From positions 617,012 to 681,011 of the forward strand of contig NZ_HF954537.1 in assembly GCF_000455225.1 (NCBI RefSeq): a stretch of DNA of 64,000 nt, written 5' to 3'. Below, in pieces: positions 56,752-64,000 of the stretch. The stretch's first letter is position 1. Each line of letters opens with the position of its first letter. The stretch comes from Megasphaera massiliensis. GTDB taxonomy: Bacteria > Bacillota > Negativicutes > Veillonellales > Megasphaeraceae. The translations under genes were made by a program, and so were the position numbers. The notes beneath the pieces are model-generated. The model was not told where the DNA came from. It saw nothing but the letters and a program-made list of their open reading frames with translations, and did not search any database.

Positions 56752-57507
56752 ATGACAAAGTTTATCTCTTGGAATGTCAACGGTCTGCGGGCCGTCATGA
56801 AAAAAGGATTCTTAGATACATTTAACGACCTCGACGCCGACCTGTTCTGCCTGCAGGAAACGAAGCTCCAAGAAGGCCAGATCGACATCGATCTTCCGGG
56901 CTACGAACAGTATTGGAACTACGCCGACCGCAAGGGCTACAGCGGCACGGCCATCTTTACCCGCATCAAGCCCCTGTCCGTCCGTTACGGCATGGATAAG
57001 GACGAACACAATCACGAAGGGCGTTTGATTACCCTCGAGTTTGACGACTACTTCTTCGTCACCTGCTACACGCCCAATTCGCAAAGCGAACTGGCCCGCC
57101 TGCCCTACCGCATGCAGTGGGAAGACGACTTTAAGGAGTACCTCCTGTCCCTCCATCAGGAAAAACCGGTCATCGTCTGCGGAGACCTCAACGTCGCCCA
57201 CCAGGAAATCGACCTCAAGAACCCCAAGACGAACCGCAAGAACGCCGGCTTCTCCGATGAAGAACGGCAGAAGATGACCGACCTTCTGGCTGCCGGCTTC
57301 ACCGACACGTGGCGTCACTTCTACCCTGATAAAGAAGGCGTCTATTCGTGGTGGAGCTACCGCTTTAGAGCCCGCCAGAACAACGCCGGATGGCGCATCG
57401 ACTACTTCCTGACGACGACCGACCTCGACGACCGCTTAGAATCGGCTTCTATTTACACCGACATCCTCGGCAGCGACCACTGCCCTGTCGGCCTCACGTT
57501 AAAATAA
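56752..57507 (+). CDS. xth: Exodeoxyribonuclease III
   Basis: A 251-aa AP endonuclease/3'-5' exonuclease of base-excision repair. It begins KFISWNVNGLRAVM, with the metal-binding LQETKLQE, the middle CGDLNVAHQEIDLKNPK, and the catalytic end IDYFLTTTDL and GSDHCPVGLTL. AAGGTGG precedes ATG 56752. It is a monocistronic gene between convergent and divergent neighbours. Confidence 0.96.
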   Translation: MTKFISWNVNGLRAVMKKGFLDTFNDLDADLFCLQETKLQEGQIDIDLPGYEQYWNYADRKGYSGTAIFTRIKPLSVRYGMDKDEHNHEGRLITLEFDDYFFVTCYTPNSQSELARLPYRMQWEDDFKEYLLSLHQEKPVIVCGDLNVAHQEIDLKNPKTNRKNAGFSDEERQKMTDLLAAGFTDTWRHFYPDKEGVYSWWSYRFRARQNNAGWRIDYFLTTTDLDDRLESASIYTDILGSDHCPVGLTLK

Positions 57508-57588
57508 AACATATATTATAGCAAAAATGAGCTGCCCCCATGTGCGGAGCAGCTCATTTCTATATAGCTAAAACTTTATCAACTGGGT

Positions 57589-59490
57589 TTAGAAAGCGTT
57601 ATACGAATATTCGTAGTACATATCGGTCAAGAGGTCCATCTTATCACTCATTTCGACCATGAGATTGGAAGCCGTATCGTAGTCTTTGGCAGCCAGGGCT
57701 TCTTTGATCTTCGAGAAAATGGACAGGCTCTTTTCCGTATCGCGGCCCAGTTCCGTACGCAGGGCGTTGATCTTGGTCCAGCGTTCGACTTCAAGGGCAT
57801 TGCTGTCGCCGTCGGCATGGAGCTGTTTGGCAGCGATGACCTTGGAGAGGTTTTCCGGAATGAGGCGGTACTGGAGTTCGAGGGCCCAGCGGTTGAGGGC
57901 GCCGAGGCGGAACGATTCCATGATGCGCTTCTGGAAAGCGTCGCAGGCCAGGGTATCTACTTTATCCGGATGGAGGTCGAGGGCCTTGAAGTTTTCCCAG
58001 ACCGTCCGCGGTGCCTTGCCGAACATGGCATCCCGTTCTTCACTGGTGAAGTTTTCAAAGACGTCGACTTCCGAGCGATAAGCCCGGTCTTTTTCAAGAT
58101 AATCTGCATCTTCGCCGGGCTTCTTGGACAGTTCAGCCAGGAGGGCTTCGCCGTTCTTACCGCTGGAGAGAGCATATTTGATGCCGTCGAGGGCGGCCAA
58201 ATATCCCATGGCGATGGCGATGTAGGTATTGGTGAAGGGGTTCGGAGAACGGAGTTCGAACCGTGTAGCCGCCGGGCTTGCGATGTTGCGGATGAGGCCG
58301 ATGAGGACCGAACGGTTACGGGTCTGGACGTCCGGACGATCACCGCCGAGGGCCGTTACGATGCAAACAGGGGCTTCAAAACCCGGTTTCAAGCGGTTCA
58401 GGGAGTCTGTCGTTGCCGAAACGAAGGGGTTCATGACTTCGTAGTGTTTGAGCATGCCCATGATGGCGCCGTAACCGACGACGGACAGGAAGTCGCTCTT
58501 CATATCAGACGGGTTGAAGAGGTTGACGAATTTGCCGTTCTTCATGATGGCCCCGATGCCGAAGTGCGTATGTTCACCGGAACCGGCAACGCCGTGAATC
58601 GGTTTTGCCTGGAAGGTGACTTCAAGGCCGTTTTCACGGAATACTTCACGGACGATGATACGGGCTGCGATTTCATTATCTGCAGTCTGGACCGGGTCGT
58701 TGGCAAATTTCCAGTCGACTTCGAGCTGTTCGAGGACGAAGGTCAATTTACCGGAATCGTCGATCTGGGCTTTGACGCCGCCGACTTCCTTATGGCCCAT
58801 TTCCGGTTCGAGACCGTATTTTTCGAGGCGTTCGATGGTCTGTTCAAGAGCCGTACGAACGACGCCGTGCGTGCGCTGCCAATACTGTTCCTGCAATTTC
58901 TGCGAAGCCGACAAGAGGCGCGTCGCTACATCCTGGCTCGGCGTCTTGACCCAGAATTCCAGTTCCGTCGCCGTCGTGAGGACGATTTTTTCGATGTCGT
59001 CGACATTGACCGACGTACCGGGCAGGCCATACTGTTTGACCAGCGCCAAGACCTGGTCGCTGACGTAGTCGCAGGTGTTGCGGAGGATCGACCGGGAGTC
59101 GATGTAGCCCGTGGCATGACGAAGGAAGCTGGGAATACGCAGAGTCCCTACGGGTTTTCCCGTTTCCGGGTCGATATTGTCGTCGTTGTAGTCGACGAAC
59201 CAGCTGACCGACGGGTCGGCTTTGATGTCGACGCGGGCATTGGACAAGATGGCGATGCCCGGCAGGACGACGGACGAACCATCGGTCTGGAATGCCGTCG
59301 CATTGAAGAATTTATCGTAGTCATCAAAGAAGACGCTGATAGGAATCTTTTCGTCCGTATCATTGCCTGCCAAATCGATGCCTACGAGGGATACGAATTT
59401 GATTTCCGGATGCTGTTCCAATAAAGCCAGCACCCCTTCTTTACCATACTGACCTGCCGGAATTACGTATACCAACTCATCTTTTGTCAT
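57589..59490 (-). CDS. glnA: Glutamine synthetase, long variant
   Basis: It makes glutamine from glutamate, ammonia and ATP. The 633-aa protein carries ATELEFWVKTP, the GSGEHTHFGIG motif, NRSVLIGLIRN and RFELRSPNPFTNTYIAIAMGYLAALDG, which are the core GS motifs. It is clearly longer than GSI (about 440-470 aa) and shorter than GSIII (about 700); the additional C-terminal helical part begins near residue 500. ATG 59490 has AGGAGG directly upstream. Expression is probably controlled by the hairpin leader described separately. Confidence 0.93.
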   Translation of the reverse strand: MTKDELVYVIPAGQYGKEGVLALLEQHPEIKFVSLVGIDLAGNDTDEKIPISVFFDDYDKFFNATAFQTDGSSVVLPGIAILSNARVDIKADPSVSWFVDYNDDNIDPETGKPVGTLRIPSFLRHATGYIDSRSILRNTCDYVSDQVLALVKQYGLPGTSVNVDDIEKIVLTTATELEFWVKTPSQDVATRLLSASQKLQEQYWQRTHGVVRTALEQTIERLEKYGLEPEMGHKEVGGVKAQIDDSGKLTFVLEQLEVDWKFANDPVQTADNEIAARIIVREVFRENGLEVTFQAKPIHGVAGSGEHTHFGIGAIMKNGKFVNLFNPSDMKSDFLSVVGYGAIMGMLKHYEVMNPFVSATTDSLNRLKPGFEAPVCIVTALGGDRPDVQTRNRSVLIGLIRNIASPAATRFELRSPNPFTNTYIAIAMGYLAALDGIKYALSSGKNGEALLAELSKKPGEDADYLEKDRAYRSEVDVFENFTSEERDAMFGKAPRTVWENFKALDLHPDKVDTLACDAFQKRIMESFRLGALNRWALELQYRLIPENLSKVIAAKQLHADGDSNALEVERWTKINALRTELGRDTEKSLSIFSKIKEALAAKDYDTASNLMVEMSDKMDLLTDMYYEYSYNAF

Positions 59491-59510
59491 TATGACTCCT
59501 CCTTTAGGTG

Positions 59511-59548
59511 AAAAAAAAGCTCCGATCCCACAGTCGGGATTCGGAGTC
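59511..59548 (-). terminator. Terminator-like hairpin in the glnA leader (attenuator)
   Basis: On the minus strand ACTCCGAATCCC pairs with GGGATCGGAGC (one mismatch), followed by eight T residues, directly before the glnA ribosome site. A competing hairpin GAGTC-AAGGAA-GACTC (59559-59544) would use the 5' strand of the terminator. Confidence 0.75.
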
Positions 59549-59597
59549 TTCCTTGACTCTTGTTTCATGATTTATTTTGTTTTCAAATCATGTTAAA

Positions 59598-59626
59598 ATA
59601 ATACAATCATTTAGTCTATTTGTCAA
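59598..59626 (-). promoter_or_regulatory. glnA promoter
   Basis: On the minus strand TTGACA (59626-59621) and TATTAT (59603-59598) are spaced by 17 bp; the leader is about 100 nt. Confidence 0.85.
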
Positions 59627-59651
59627 TAGATTTTTAAGGAATCTATGGCAA

Positions 59652-60101
59652 TCAACGATGTTGTAAAATTTCTCGAACAATCTGTGAAACAACCTTGCCA
59701 TCGGTCCGTCCCTGCACTTTCGGCATGACGAGCTTCATGACAGCCCCCATCTGAAGACCTTCCTGGCCTTTAATGGTATCGGTGACGATTTGGCGGACTT
59801 CATCTTCCGTCAGCTGCTTCGGCATGTACTTTTCCAGTACTGCCATTTCAGCCTTCGTTTCTTCGACTAAGTCGGCACGGCCGGCTTTTTCGAATTCAGC
59901 TAATGACTCCCTGCGTTGTTTCATTTCTTTGGCAATGACGGCGCCGACACCGGCATCGTCGAGTTCGCAATGACCGCCGTCGATTTCCGCGTTGCGGATG
60001 GCCGAACGGACCATACGAATAACGGACAAAGCCGTCTTACCGGCTTCTTTGGCTTTCATTGCCTCTTTCATGTCCTGAAGAAGTTCGTTCTTAAGAGACA
60101 T
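59652..60101 (-). CDS. yqeY: GatB/YqeY domain protein
   Basis: A 149-aa helical protein like YqeY, homologous to the tail of GatB. It begins LKNELLQDMKEAMKAKEAGK and contains EKYMPKQLTEDEVRQIV and MGAVMKLVMPKVQGRTDGK, the conserved blocks of the family. A role in tRNA-dependent amidation or tRNA binding has been proposed but not shown. It follows rpsU by 25 bp, a very common Firmicute pair. Confidence 0.93.
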   Translation of the reverse strand: MSLKNELLQDMKEAMKAKEAGKTALSVIRMVRSAIRNAEIDGGHCELDDAGVGAVIAKEMKQRRESLAEFEKAGRADLVEETKAEMAVLEKYMPKQLTEDEVRQIVTDTIKGQEGLQMGAVMKLVMPKVQGRTDGKVVSQIVREILQHR

Positions 60102-60126
60102 GGTATCACCCTTCTTACATTAACGA

Positions 60127-60306
60127 TTATGCTCTGTACTTCCGTTTCCGTGCTGCTTCGGACTTTTTCTTTCTCCGTACACTCGGTTTTTCGTAGTGTT
60201 CACGTTTCCGAACTTCGGAAAGAACACCAGCCTTTTGGCAAGAACGTTTGAAGCGGCGAAGAGCGCTGTCTAACGTTTCGTTTTTACCAACTCTGATTTC
60301 TGCCAT
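60127..60306 (-). CDS. rpsU: 30S ribosomal protein S21
   Basis: A 59-aa very basic protein read directly on the minus strand: it starts [19 protein letters not shown] and ends in KRKYRA, with [19 protein letters not shown] in between, the S21 pattern. GGAGGGAGGG lies upstream of ATG 60306. It stands before yqeY. Confidence 0.96.
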   Translation of the reverse strand: MAEIRVGKNETLDSALRRFKRSCQKAGVLSEVRKREHYEKPSVRRKKKSEAARKRKYRA

Positions 60307-60362
60307 TCTGTTATCCCTCCCTCCAAGGTATGATAGGGAGTGCTGTTACTGCACACAATGAA

Positions 60363-60391
60363 ATTATACTCAGATTATGGCTGTTTGTCAA
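60363..60391 (-). promoter_or_regulatory. rpsU-yqeY promoter
   Basis: On the minus strand a full-consensus TTGACA (60391-60386) and TATAAT (60368-60363) are 17 bp apart. Confidence 0.9.
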
Positions 60392-60544
60392 TAACTTATG
60401 AGGTTCTGATACGATTTATCATAACTTTGTCAACGCCCTTGGAGTCGGCTTTCACCTGCATCGGCCCCGGATCGAATAAAACTTTTCGCTATGGAAATTG
60501 TTTTTTATCATCGTACATTTATCCGTTACGGCACGCATATTCTG

Positions 60545-60787
60545 TCAATTGTAAAGACAAGCCCCGACCATGAAGCGGACGAAGGAAAAGTAATCCCGCG
60601 TATCACTCAAACGAATTTCTACGCCGCGGCCCCGCGCGGTTCTCTCCTTTATAAAGGACAAGGCGTCGCCATCGCCTTTAAGGCTTTGAAACGCTTCATC
60701 CCGCCGGACCAGGACCGATCCCCGGCTGGCGGCGACGAGAGCCGTAAAGGTTTCCATGTTGGGAATGAAGTAAAATTTTAATACCAT
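60545..60787 (-). CDS. Small protein, possibly HPr-like
   Basis: An 80-aa protein with GGAGG eight bases before ATG 60787. The sequence starts MVLKFYFIPNMETFTALVAA, then SVLVRRDEAFQSLKG and GRGVEIRL, a strand-helix pattern that resembles degenerate HPr-fold proteins of Firmicutes, but the phosphorylatable His of HPr is absent. I do not recognise it with confidence. It is transcribed alone, divergently from the AraC-type gene. Confidence 0.5.
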   Translation of the reverse strand: MVLKFYFIPNMETFTALVAASRGSVLVRRDEAFQSLKGDGDALSFIKERTARGRGVEIRLSDTRDYFSFVRFMVGACLYN

Positions 60788-60864
60788 CATCAAGACCTCC
60801 TTCGCCGCATCGCGGCCGTGTGGTTTCTTCCCTTCTCTATTATAAGAATACCGTCATATAGGTC

Positions 60865-60893
60865 TTGATACAACGAAAATTCAGCCGTATACT
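60865..60893 (+). promoter_or_regulatory. Promoter of the AraC-family gene
   Basis: TTGATA (60865-60870) and TATACT (60888-60893) are 17 bp apart, 33 bp before the start codon. Confidence 0.75.
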
Positions 60894-60925
60894 ATAATAA
60901 AACAGCCAAATAAAGAGGTGTCCCC

Positions 60926-61852
60926 ATGATATTGACAGACTGTTCTATCCCGGTCGACGATCGGTCGCAAGAAATAAAACCCCACGGAAACGCAGCCTTC
61001 CCCTGTGCCGGCTACACCGTCCATTACCGGCAGGAAATAGGCGATAACGTCCCCTGGCACTGGCACGATGAACTGGAAATCATCTACATCGCAGGCGGGA
61101 AAATGACCGCAAAGGTCCCGGCTCACACGTTCCATCTGACCGCCGGCGATATATTGGCCGTCAACGGCAATACCCTTCATGCGGCCCTGGCCGATCCGGA
61201 ATGCGACCTGCGCTCCTTTGTCTTCAGTCCGTCGCTGATTTCCGGCAGTGACGACTCGATTCTATGGGTGAAGTATATTCGTCCCCTCCTCACTTGTCCG
61301 GCCTTTTCGGCCTTTTACTGCCGGGGAAGCCAAGACGACACGACAGCTCGCCGCTTCCGCACCGCTTTTAAAGCCATGACGGACGAACCGTCAGGCTTTG
61401 AATTTACCGTCCGAGAAGAACTGTCACAAATCTGTCTCTTTCTGTACGATCAATTCCGCCTCGAAGGAGATTCCCCTTCAGAGATGCAAAGTCTTGACGA
61501 AGAACGGATCAAAAAGATGTTGACTTATATCCACACCCACTTTGAAGAACCCCTCACCGTCACCGATATTGCCGACGCCGCCGCAATCAGCCAGCGTGAA
61601 TGCCTGCGCTGCTTTCAAAAGACGATCCAGTTGTCGCCCATCCAATACGTCTTAAAATACCGGATCATGCAGGGCGCTGACCAGCTCTTGACGAAGCCGA
61701 CTAAGAGCATTGCCGCCATCGCCGCCGCCTGCGGCTTCGACAGTCAGAGCCACTTTGCCAAGACCTTTAAGCGCTTTTATGCCCATACGCCTCGAGAATA
61801 CCGAAAAAAACACGGCGAAAGCCGAAGCACAGATCCCGGCCGAAGCGAATGA
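60926..61852 (+). CDS. AraC-family transcriptional regulator
   Basis: A 308-aa regulator with an N-terminal cupin sensing domain (VPWHWHDELEIIYIAGG, HLTAGDILAVNGNTLHAA) and a C-terminal double helix-turn-helix (LTVTDIADAAAISQRECLRC, then SIAAIAAACGFDSQSHFAKTFK). The effector is probably a sugar or similar small molecule. AAAGAGGTG precedes the ATG. The convergent neighbour hemW and the divergent small protein give no hint of its target. Confidence 0.9.
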   Translation: MILTDCSIPVDDRSQEIKPHGNAAFPCAGYTVHYRQEIGDNVPWHWHDELEIIYIAGGKMTAKVPAHTFHLTAGDILAVNGNTLHAALADPECDLRSFVFSPSLISGSDDSILWVKYIRPLLTCPAFSAFYCRGSQDDTTARRFRTAFKAMTDEPSGFEFTVREELSQICLFLYDQFRLEGDSPSEMQSLDEERIKKMLTYIHTHFEEPLTVTDIADAAAISQRECLRCFQKTIQLSPIQYVLKYRIMQGADQLLTKPTKSIAAIAAACGFDSQSHFAKTFKRFYAHTPREYRKKHGESRSTDPGRSE

Positions 61853-61880
61853 ACGCTGAACCGACCTCAGAGAAGATACA

Positions 61881-61922
61881 GAAAAACCGTCAGGAATCGA
61901 TGTTCCTGACGGTTTATTTTTT
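61881..61922. terminator. Bidirectional terminator between the AraC gene and hemW
   Basis: AAACCGTCAGGAA and its inverted copy form a 13-bp stem with a 6-nt loop; both strands end in T-rich runs. Confidence 0.85.
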
Positions 61923-61958
61923 GCTTATCCCGGGTTGGGGATTATCCGCGTAAAAAGT

Positions 61959-63080
61959 TCAGCGGATGAACTTGCCAAAGACGTAGTTGCCGTAAGAAAG
62001 TCCTCTATCGCTTAGGCGGACCCATTCTTTCGTATTTTCCAAAAGGCCCTGAGCGACGAGCGAATCGATGACCGGACCGAAATCGGCTTCGATGGGCTGC
62101 CCGAAACGGCGGTCATAGTCTTCTTTATCGATGCCGACGCGGCGGCGCAGGGCTAAGAAGCAGTAGTCCTCGACGGCTCGCTTAGCGTCGATAAGGATGC
62201 GTTCGCCCTCGACGCTCCCCTTTCCGGCCCTTTCGATATATTGAGGGATATTGGCCATGTTGGCCCAGCGGGCCGTACCGTCAAAGGAGTGGGCTGACAC
62301 GCCAAAGCCGATATAGGGCTCATAGATCCAGTACTTGCTGTTGTGTTTCGATTCAAAAGTCCCTTTTGCATAACTTGAAATTTCATAGTGGTGGAATCCC
62401 AGGTCGTGCATCTGATCGTGGACGGCCTGGCCCATGGCTTCGACAACCTCGTCATCGGGAAGTGTCCAAAGGCCCTTAGAAAGGCCGTGTTTCAAAGGCG
62501 TCCCGTCTTCGACGATGAGGCTGTAAATCGAGGCGTGGTCCACGGGAAGGTCTCCCAAGCGCTGAACATCGCGCCGGACGTCATCAACGGTTTGGCCCGG
62601 CAGGCCGTACATCAGATCGATAGACAGGTTGCGGATGCCGGCGTCCCAGGCGGCACGAAGGGCCCGCTCCCCTTCCTTTGCCGTGTGGATGCGGCCCAAA
62701 AAGGACAGCATCTCATCGGAAAAAGATTGGATGCCGAGACTCAAACGGTTGATGCCGTAGGAAACGTAGGCTGCCGCCTTTTCCCCGTCGAGGCTTTCCG
62801 GATTGGCTTCGATCGTAATTTCAGCCTCCGCCGTAACCTCGAAGGTCTGCCGCAGCTGCCGAAGGATGTCTCCCACGGCCTTTGCGGAAAGAATGGACGG
62901 TGTACCGCCGCCGATATAAATCGTATCGACGGACTTCCCGGCATAGGGCGTGGCCGCAATTTCCCGGCAGAGGGCCGGAACATATCCTTCCAGATAGCGT
63001 TCGAGGCCGCTGTAGGAAGGAAAATCGCAGTACAAACATTTATGCCGGCAAAAGGGAATGTGAACGTATAAGCCTAGCAT
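61959..63080 (-). CDS. hemW: Radical SAM heme chaperone HemW
   Basis: A 373-aa radical-SAM protein of the HemN-like family that inserts heme into target proteins rather than oxidising coproporphyrinogen. It begins LYVHIPFCRHKCLYCDFPSY with the cluster cysteines CxxxCxxC, then IYIGGGTPSILSA, SLGIQSFSDEMLSFLGR and ISSYAKGTFESKHNSKYW. The HemN-specific N-terminal extension is missing. It overlaps the lepA stop by one base (TAATG), the standard Firmicute lepA-hemW order. Confidence 0.94.
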   Translation of the reverse strand: MLGLYVHIPFCRHKCLYCDFPSYSGLERYLEGYVPALCREIAATPYAGKSVDTIYIGGGTPSILSAKAVGDILRQLRQTFEVTAEAEITIEANPESLDGEKAAAYVSYGINRLSLGIQSFSDEMLSFLGRIHTAKEGERALRAAWDAGIRNLSIDLMYGLPGQTVDDVRRDVQRLGDLPVDHASIYSLIVEDGTPLKHGLSKGLWTLPDDEVVEAMGQAVHDQMHDLGFHHYEISSYAKGTFESKHNSKYWIYEPYIGFGVSAHSFDGTARWANMANIPQYIERAGKGSVEGERILIDAKRAVEDYCFLALRRRVGIDKEDYDRRFGQPIEADFGPVIDSLVAQGLLENTKEWVRLSDRGLSYGNYVFGKFIR

Positions 63081-64000
63081 TACGATTCGTCGACTTTGAG
63101 GACGGCCATGAAGGCTTCCTGAGGAATTTCGACGGTGCCGAACTGTTTCATCCGCTTCTTACCTTCCTTCTGTTTTTCAAGGAGCTTGCGCTTACGGGAA
63201 ATATCGCCGCCGTAGCATTTGGCCAAAACGTCTTTACGCAGGGCCGCTACATTTTCGCGGGCGATGATCTTATTGCCGACAGCGGCCTGGACGGGGATCT
63301 GGAAGAGCTGGCGCGGAATGAGGCTGCGCAGCTTTTCGACCAGGGCCCGGCCGCGGCGGGCGGCAAAGTCGCGATGGACGATGACGCTCAAGGCGTCGAC
63401 GACGTCGCCGTTAATGAGGATGTCCATCTTGACCATAGGCGACGACTGGTAGCCGTTGAGCTCATAGTCGAGGGAGGCATAGCCGCGGGTCGCCGACTTC
63501 AAGACGTCGAAGTAGTCGTAAAGGATTTCGCACAAAGGCAGGTTATAGACCAAGGAGACGCGCGTGTCGTCGAGGTAGTCCATGGTGACGTACTGGCCGC
63601 GGCGGCTCTGGGAAATTTCCATGACCGTACCGACCATGTCCTTGGGGATGATGATCGTCGTCTTGACCAAGGGTTCTTCGATGTGATCGACCTTGGTCAT
63701 ATCGGGCATCTGCGACGGGTTGTCGACTTCGACCATCGTCCCGTCCGTGCAGTAGACGCGGTAAATAACCGACGGCGCCGTCGTAATCAGGGACAGGTCG
63801 TATTCCCGTTCCAACCGTTCGCGGACGACGTCCATATGGAGGAGGCCCAAGAAGCCGCAGCGGAAGCCGAAGCCTAAGGCCGACGACGTTTCCGGTTCAA
63901 AGAGCAGGGCCGCGTCGTTGAGATGGAGTTTCTCCAAGGCGTCGCGCAAATTATCGTAATCATTCGTTTCGACCGGGTAGAGGCCGCAGTAGACCATGGG
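63080..64000 (-). CDS. lepA: Elongation factor 4 (LepA), 5' part outside window
   Basis: The C-terminal half of the ribosomal back-translocase GTPase. The visible 306 residues begin in domain III ([40 protein letters not shown]) and end with the LepA-specific basic tail ([27 protein letters not shown]). The G domain lies beyond the right edge. It is transcribed ahead of hemW. Confidence 0.97.
   Translation of the reverse strand, partial: PMVYCGLYPVETNDYDNLRDALEKLHLNDAALLFEPETSSALGFGFRCGFLGLLHMDVVRERLEREYDLSLITTAPSVIYRVYCTDGTMVEVDNPSQMPDMTKVDHIEEPLVKTTIIIPKDMVGTVMEISQSRRGQYVTMDYLDDTRVSLVYNLPLCEILYDYFDVLKSATRGYASLDYELNGYQSSPMVKMDILINGDVVDALSVIVHRDFAARRGRALVEKLRSLIPRQLFQIPVQAAVGNKIIARENVAALRKDVLAKCYGGDISRKRKLLEKQKEGKKRMKQFGTVEIPQEAFMAVLKVDES

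Noticed and set aside
57817..59424. Plus-strand open frame of 535 codons across glnA
   Set aside because: It is a mirror of strongly biased codons in glnA; there is no ribosome site and no family resemblance. The same applies to long antisense frames over gnd, pgm and the PFL gene.
59491..59568. Longer glnA start at 59568
   Set aside because: The frame is open through the leader, but there is no ribosome site there, and it would translate the attenuator hairpin; the ATG at 59490 has AGGAGG in place.

Overview
The window reads as one contiguous stretch of chromosome from a moderately GC-rich, anaerobic member of the Firmicutes. It is most likely a Negativicute of the Veillonellaceae/Megasphaera kind. 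This is inferred from the gene content: Firmicute-style signals (T-box, SAM-I riboswitch, strong AGGAGG ribosome sites), a complete glutamate-to-uroporphyrinogen/precorrin-2 cluster, a corrinoid-activator protein, a FeoA-FeoB fusion and an F1Fo ATPase with an unusual rotor subunit. No plasmid, prophage, insertion sequence or CRISPR array was seen. Nearly all of it is core metabolism and information processing.

Layout. 1-4.8 kb: corrinoid activator (runs off the left edge), a CAT-anticodon tRNA with its own promoter and terminator, and the ferrous-iron locus (feoB plus a tiny Cys-rich membrane protein). 5-8.5 kb: a small accessory patch with a HipA-like kinase, a Fic protein whose active-site motif is degenerate, a decayed FMN-binding gene and a RibD-like reductase. 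8.5-18.8 kb: rpoD-dnaG, an RluA-type pseudouridine synthase, fba, rpsT, a MATE pump, an M29 aminopeptidase, and a SAM-I riboswitch driving metN-metI. 18.9-21.2 kb: pyrD-pyrK and a gene-free stretch with two related promoter/terminator units. 21.2-27.3 kb: a gluconate operon (gntK, gnd, gntP, RpiR-type regulator) and a flavodoxin-family gene. 27.4-34.3 kb: the tetrapyrrole operon. 34.4-43.5 kb: an amino-acid ABC transporter, pfkA-aroK, bioB, rplS, a secreted protein and glyQS behind a T-box. 43.6-50.8 kb: the complete ATP synthase operon. 50.9-64 kb: cell-envelope genes (wecB, wecA-like), a PFL/ACT pair, pgm, xth, glnA with an attenuator-like leader, rpsU-yqeY, an AraC regulator and lepA-hemW (lepA runs off the right edge).

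How the genes work together. The tetrapyrrole operon supplies uroporphyrinogen III and precorrin-2, which fits a corrinoid-dependent lifestyle together with the activator at the left edge and the SAM-riboswitch methionine importer. The gluconate operon covers uptake, phosphorylation and oxidation to ribulose-5-phosphate, with a local SIS-domain regulator and a gapped palindrome in front of it.

Three normally essential or operon-embedded genes (rpoD, cobA-hemD, glyS) carry single apparent frameshifts, two of them in A-runs. Sequencing or assembly error is the simplest explanation. The most promising unexplained items are the paired 20.7-21.2 kb promoter units with a candidate small RNA, the Fic/HipA-like pair, the glnA leader and the two-carboxylate ATP synthase rotor.
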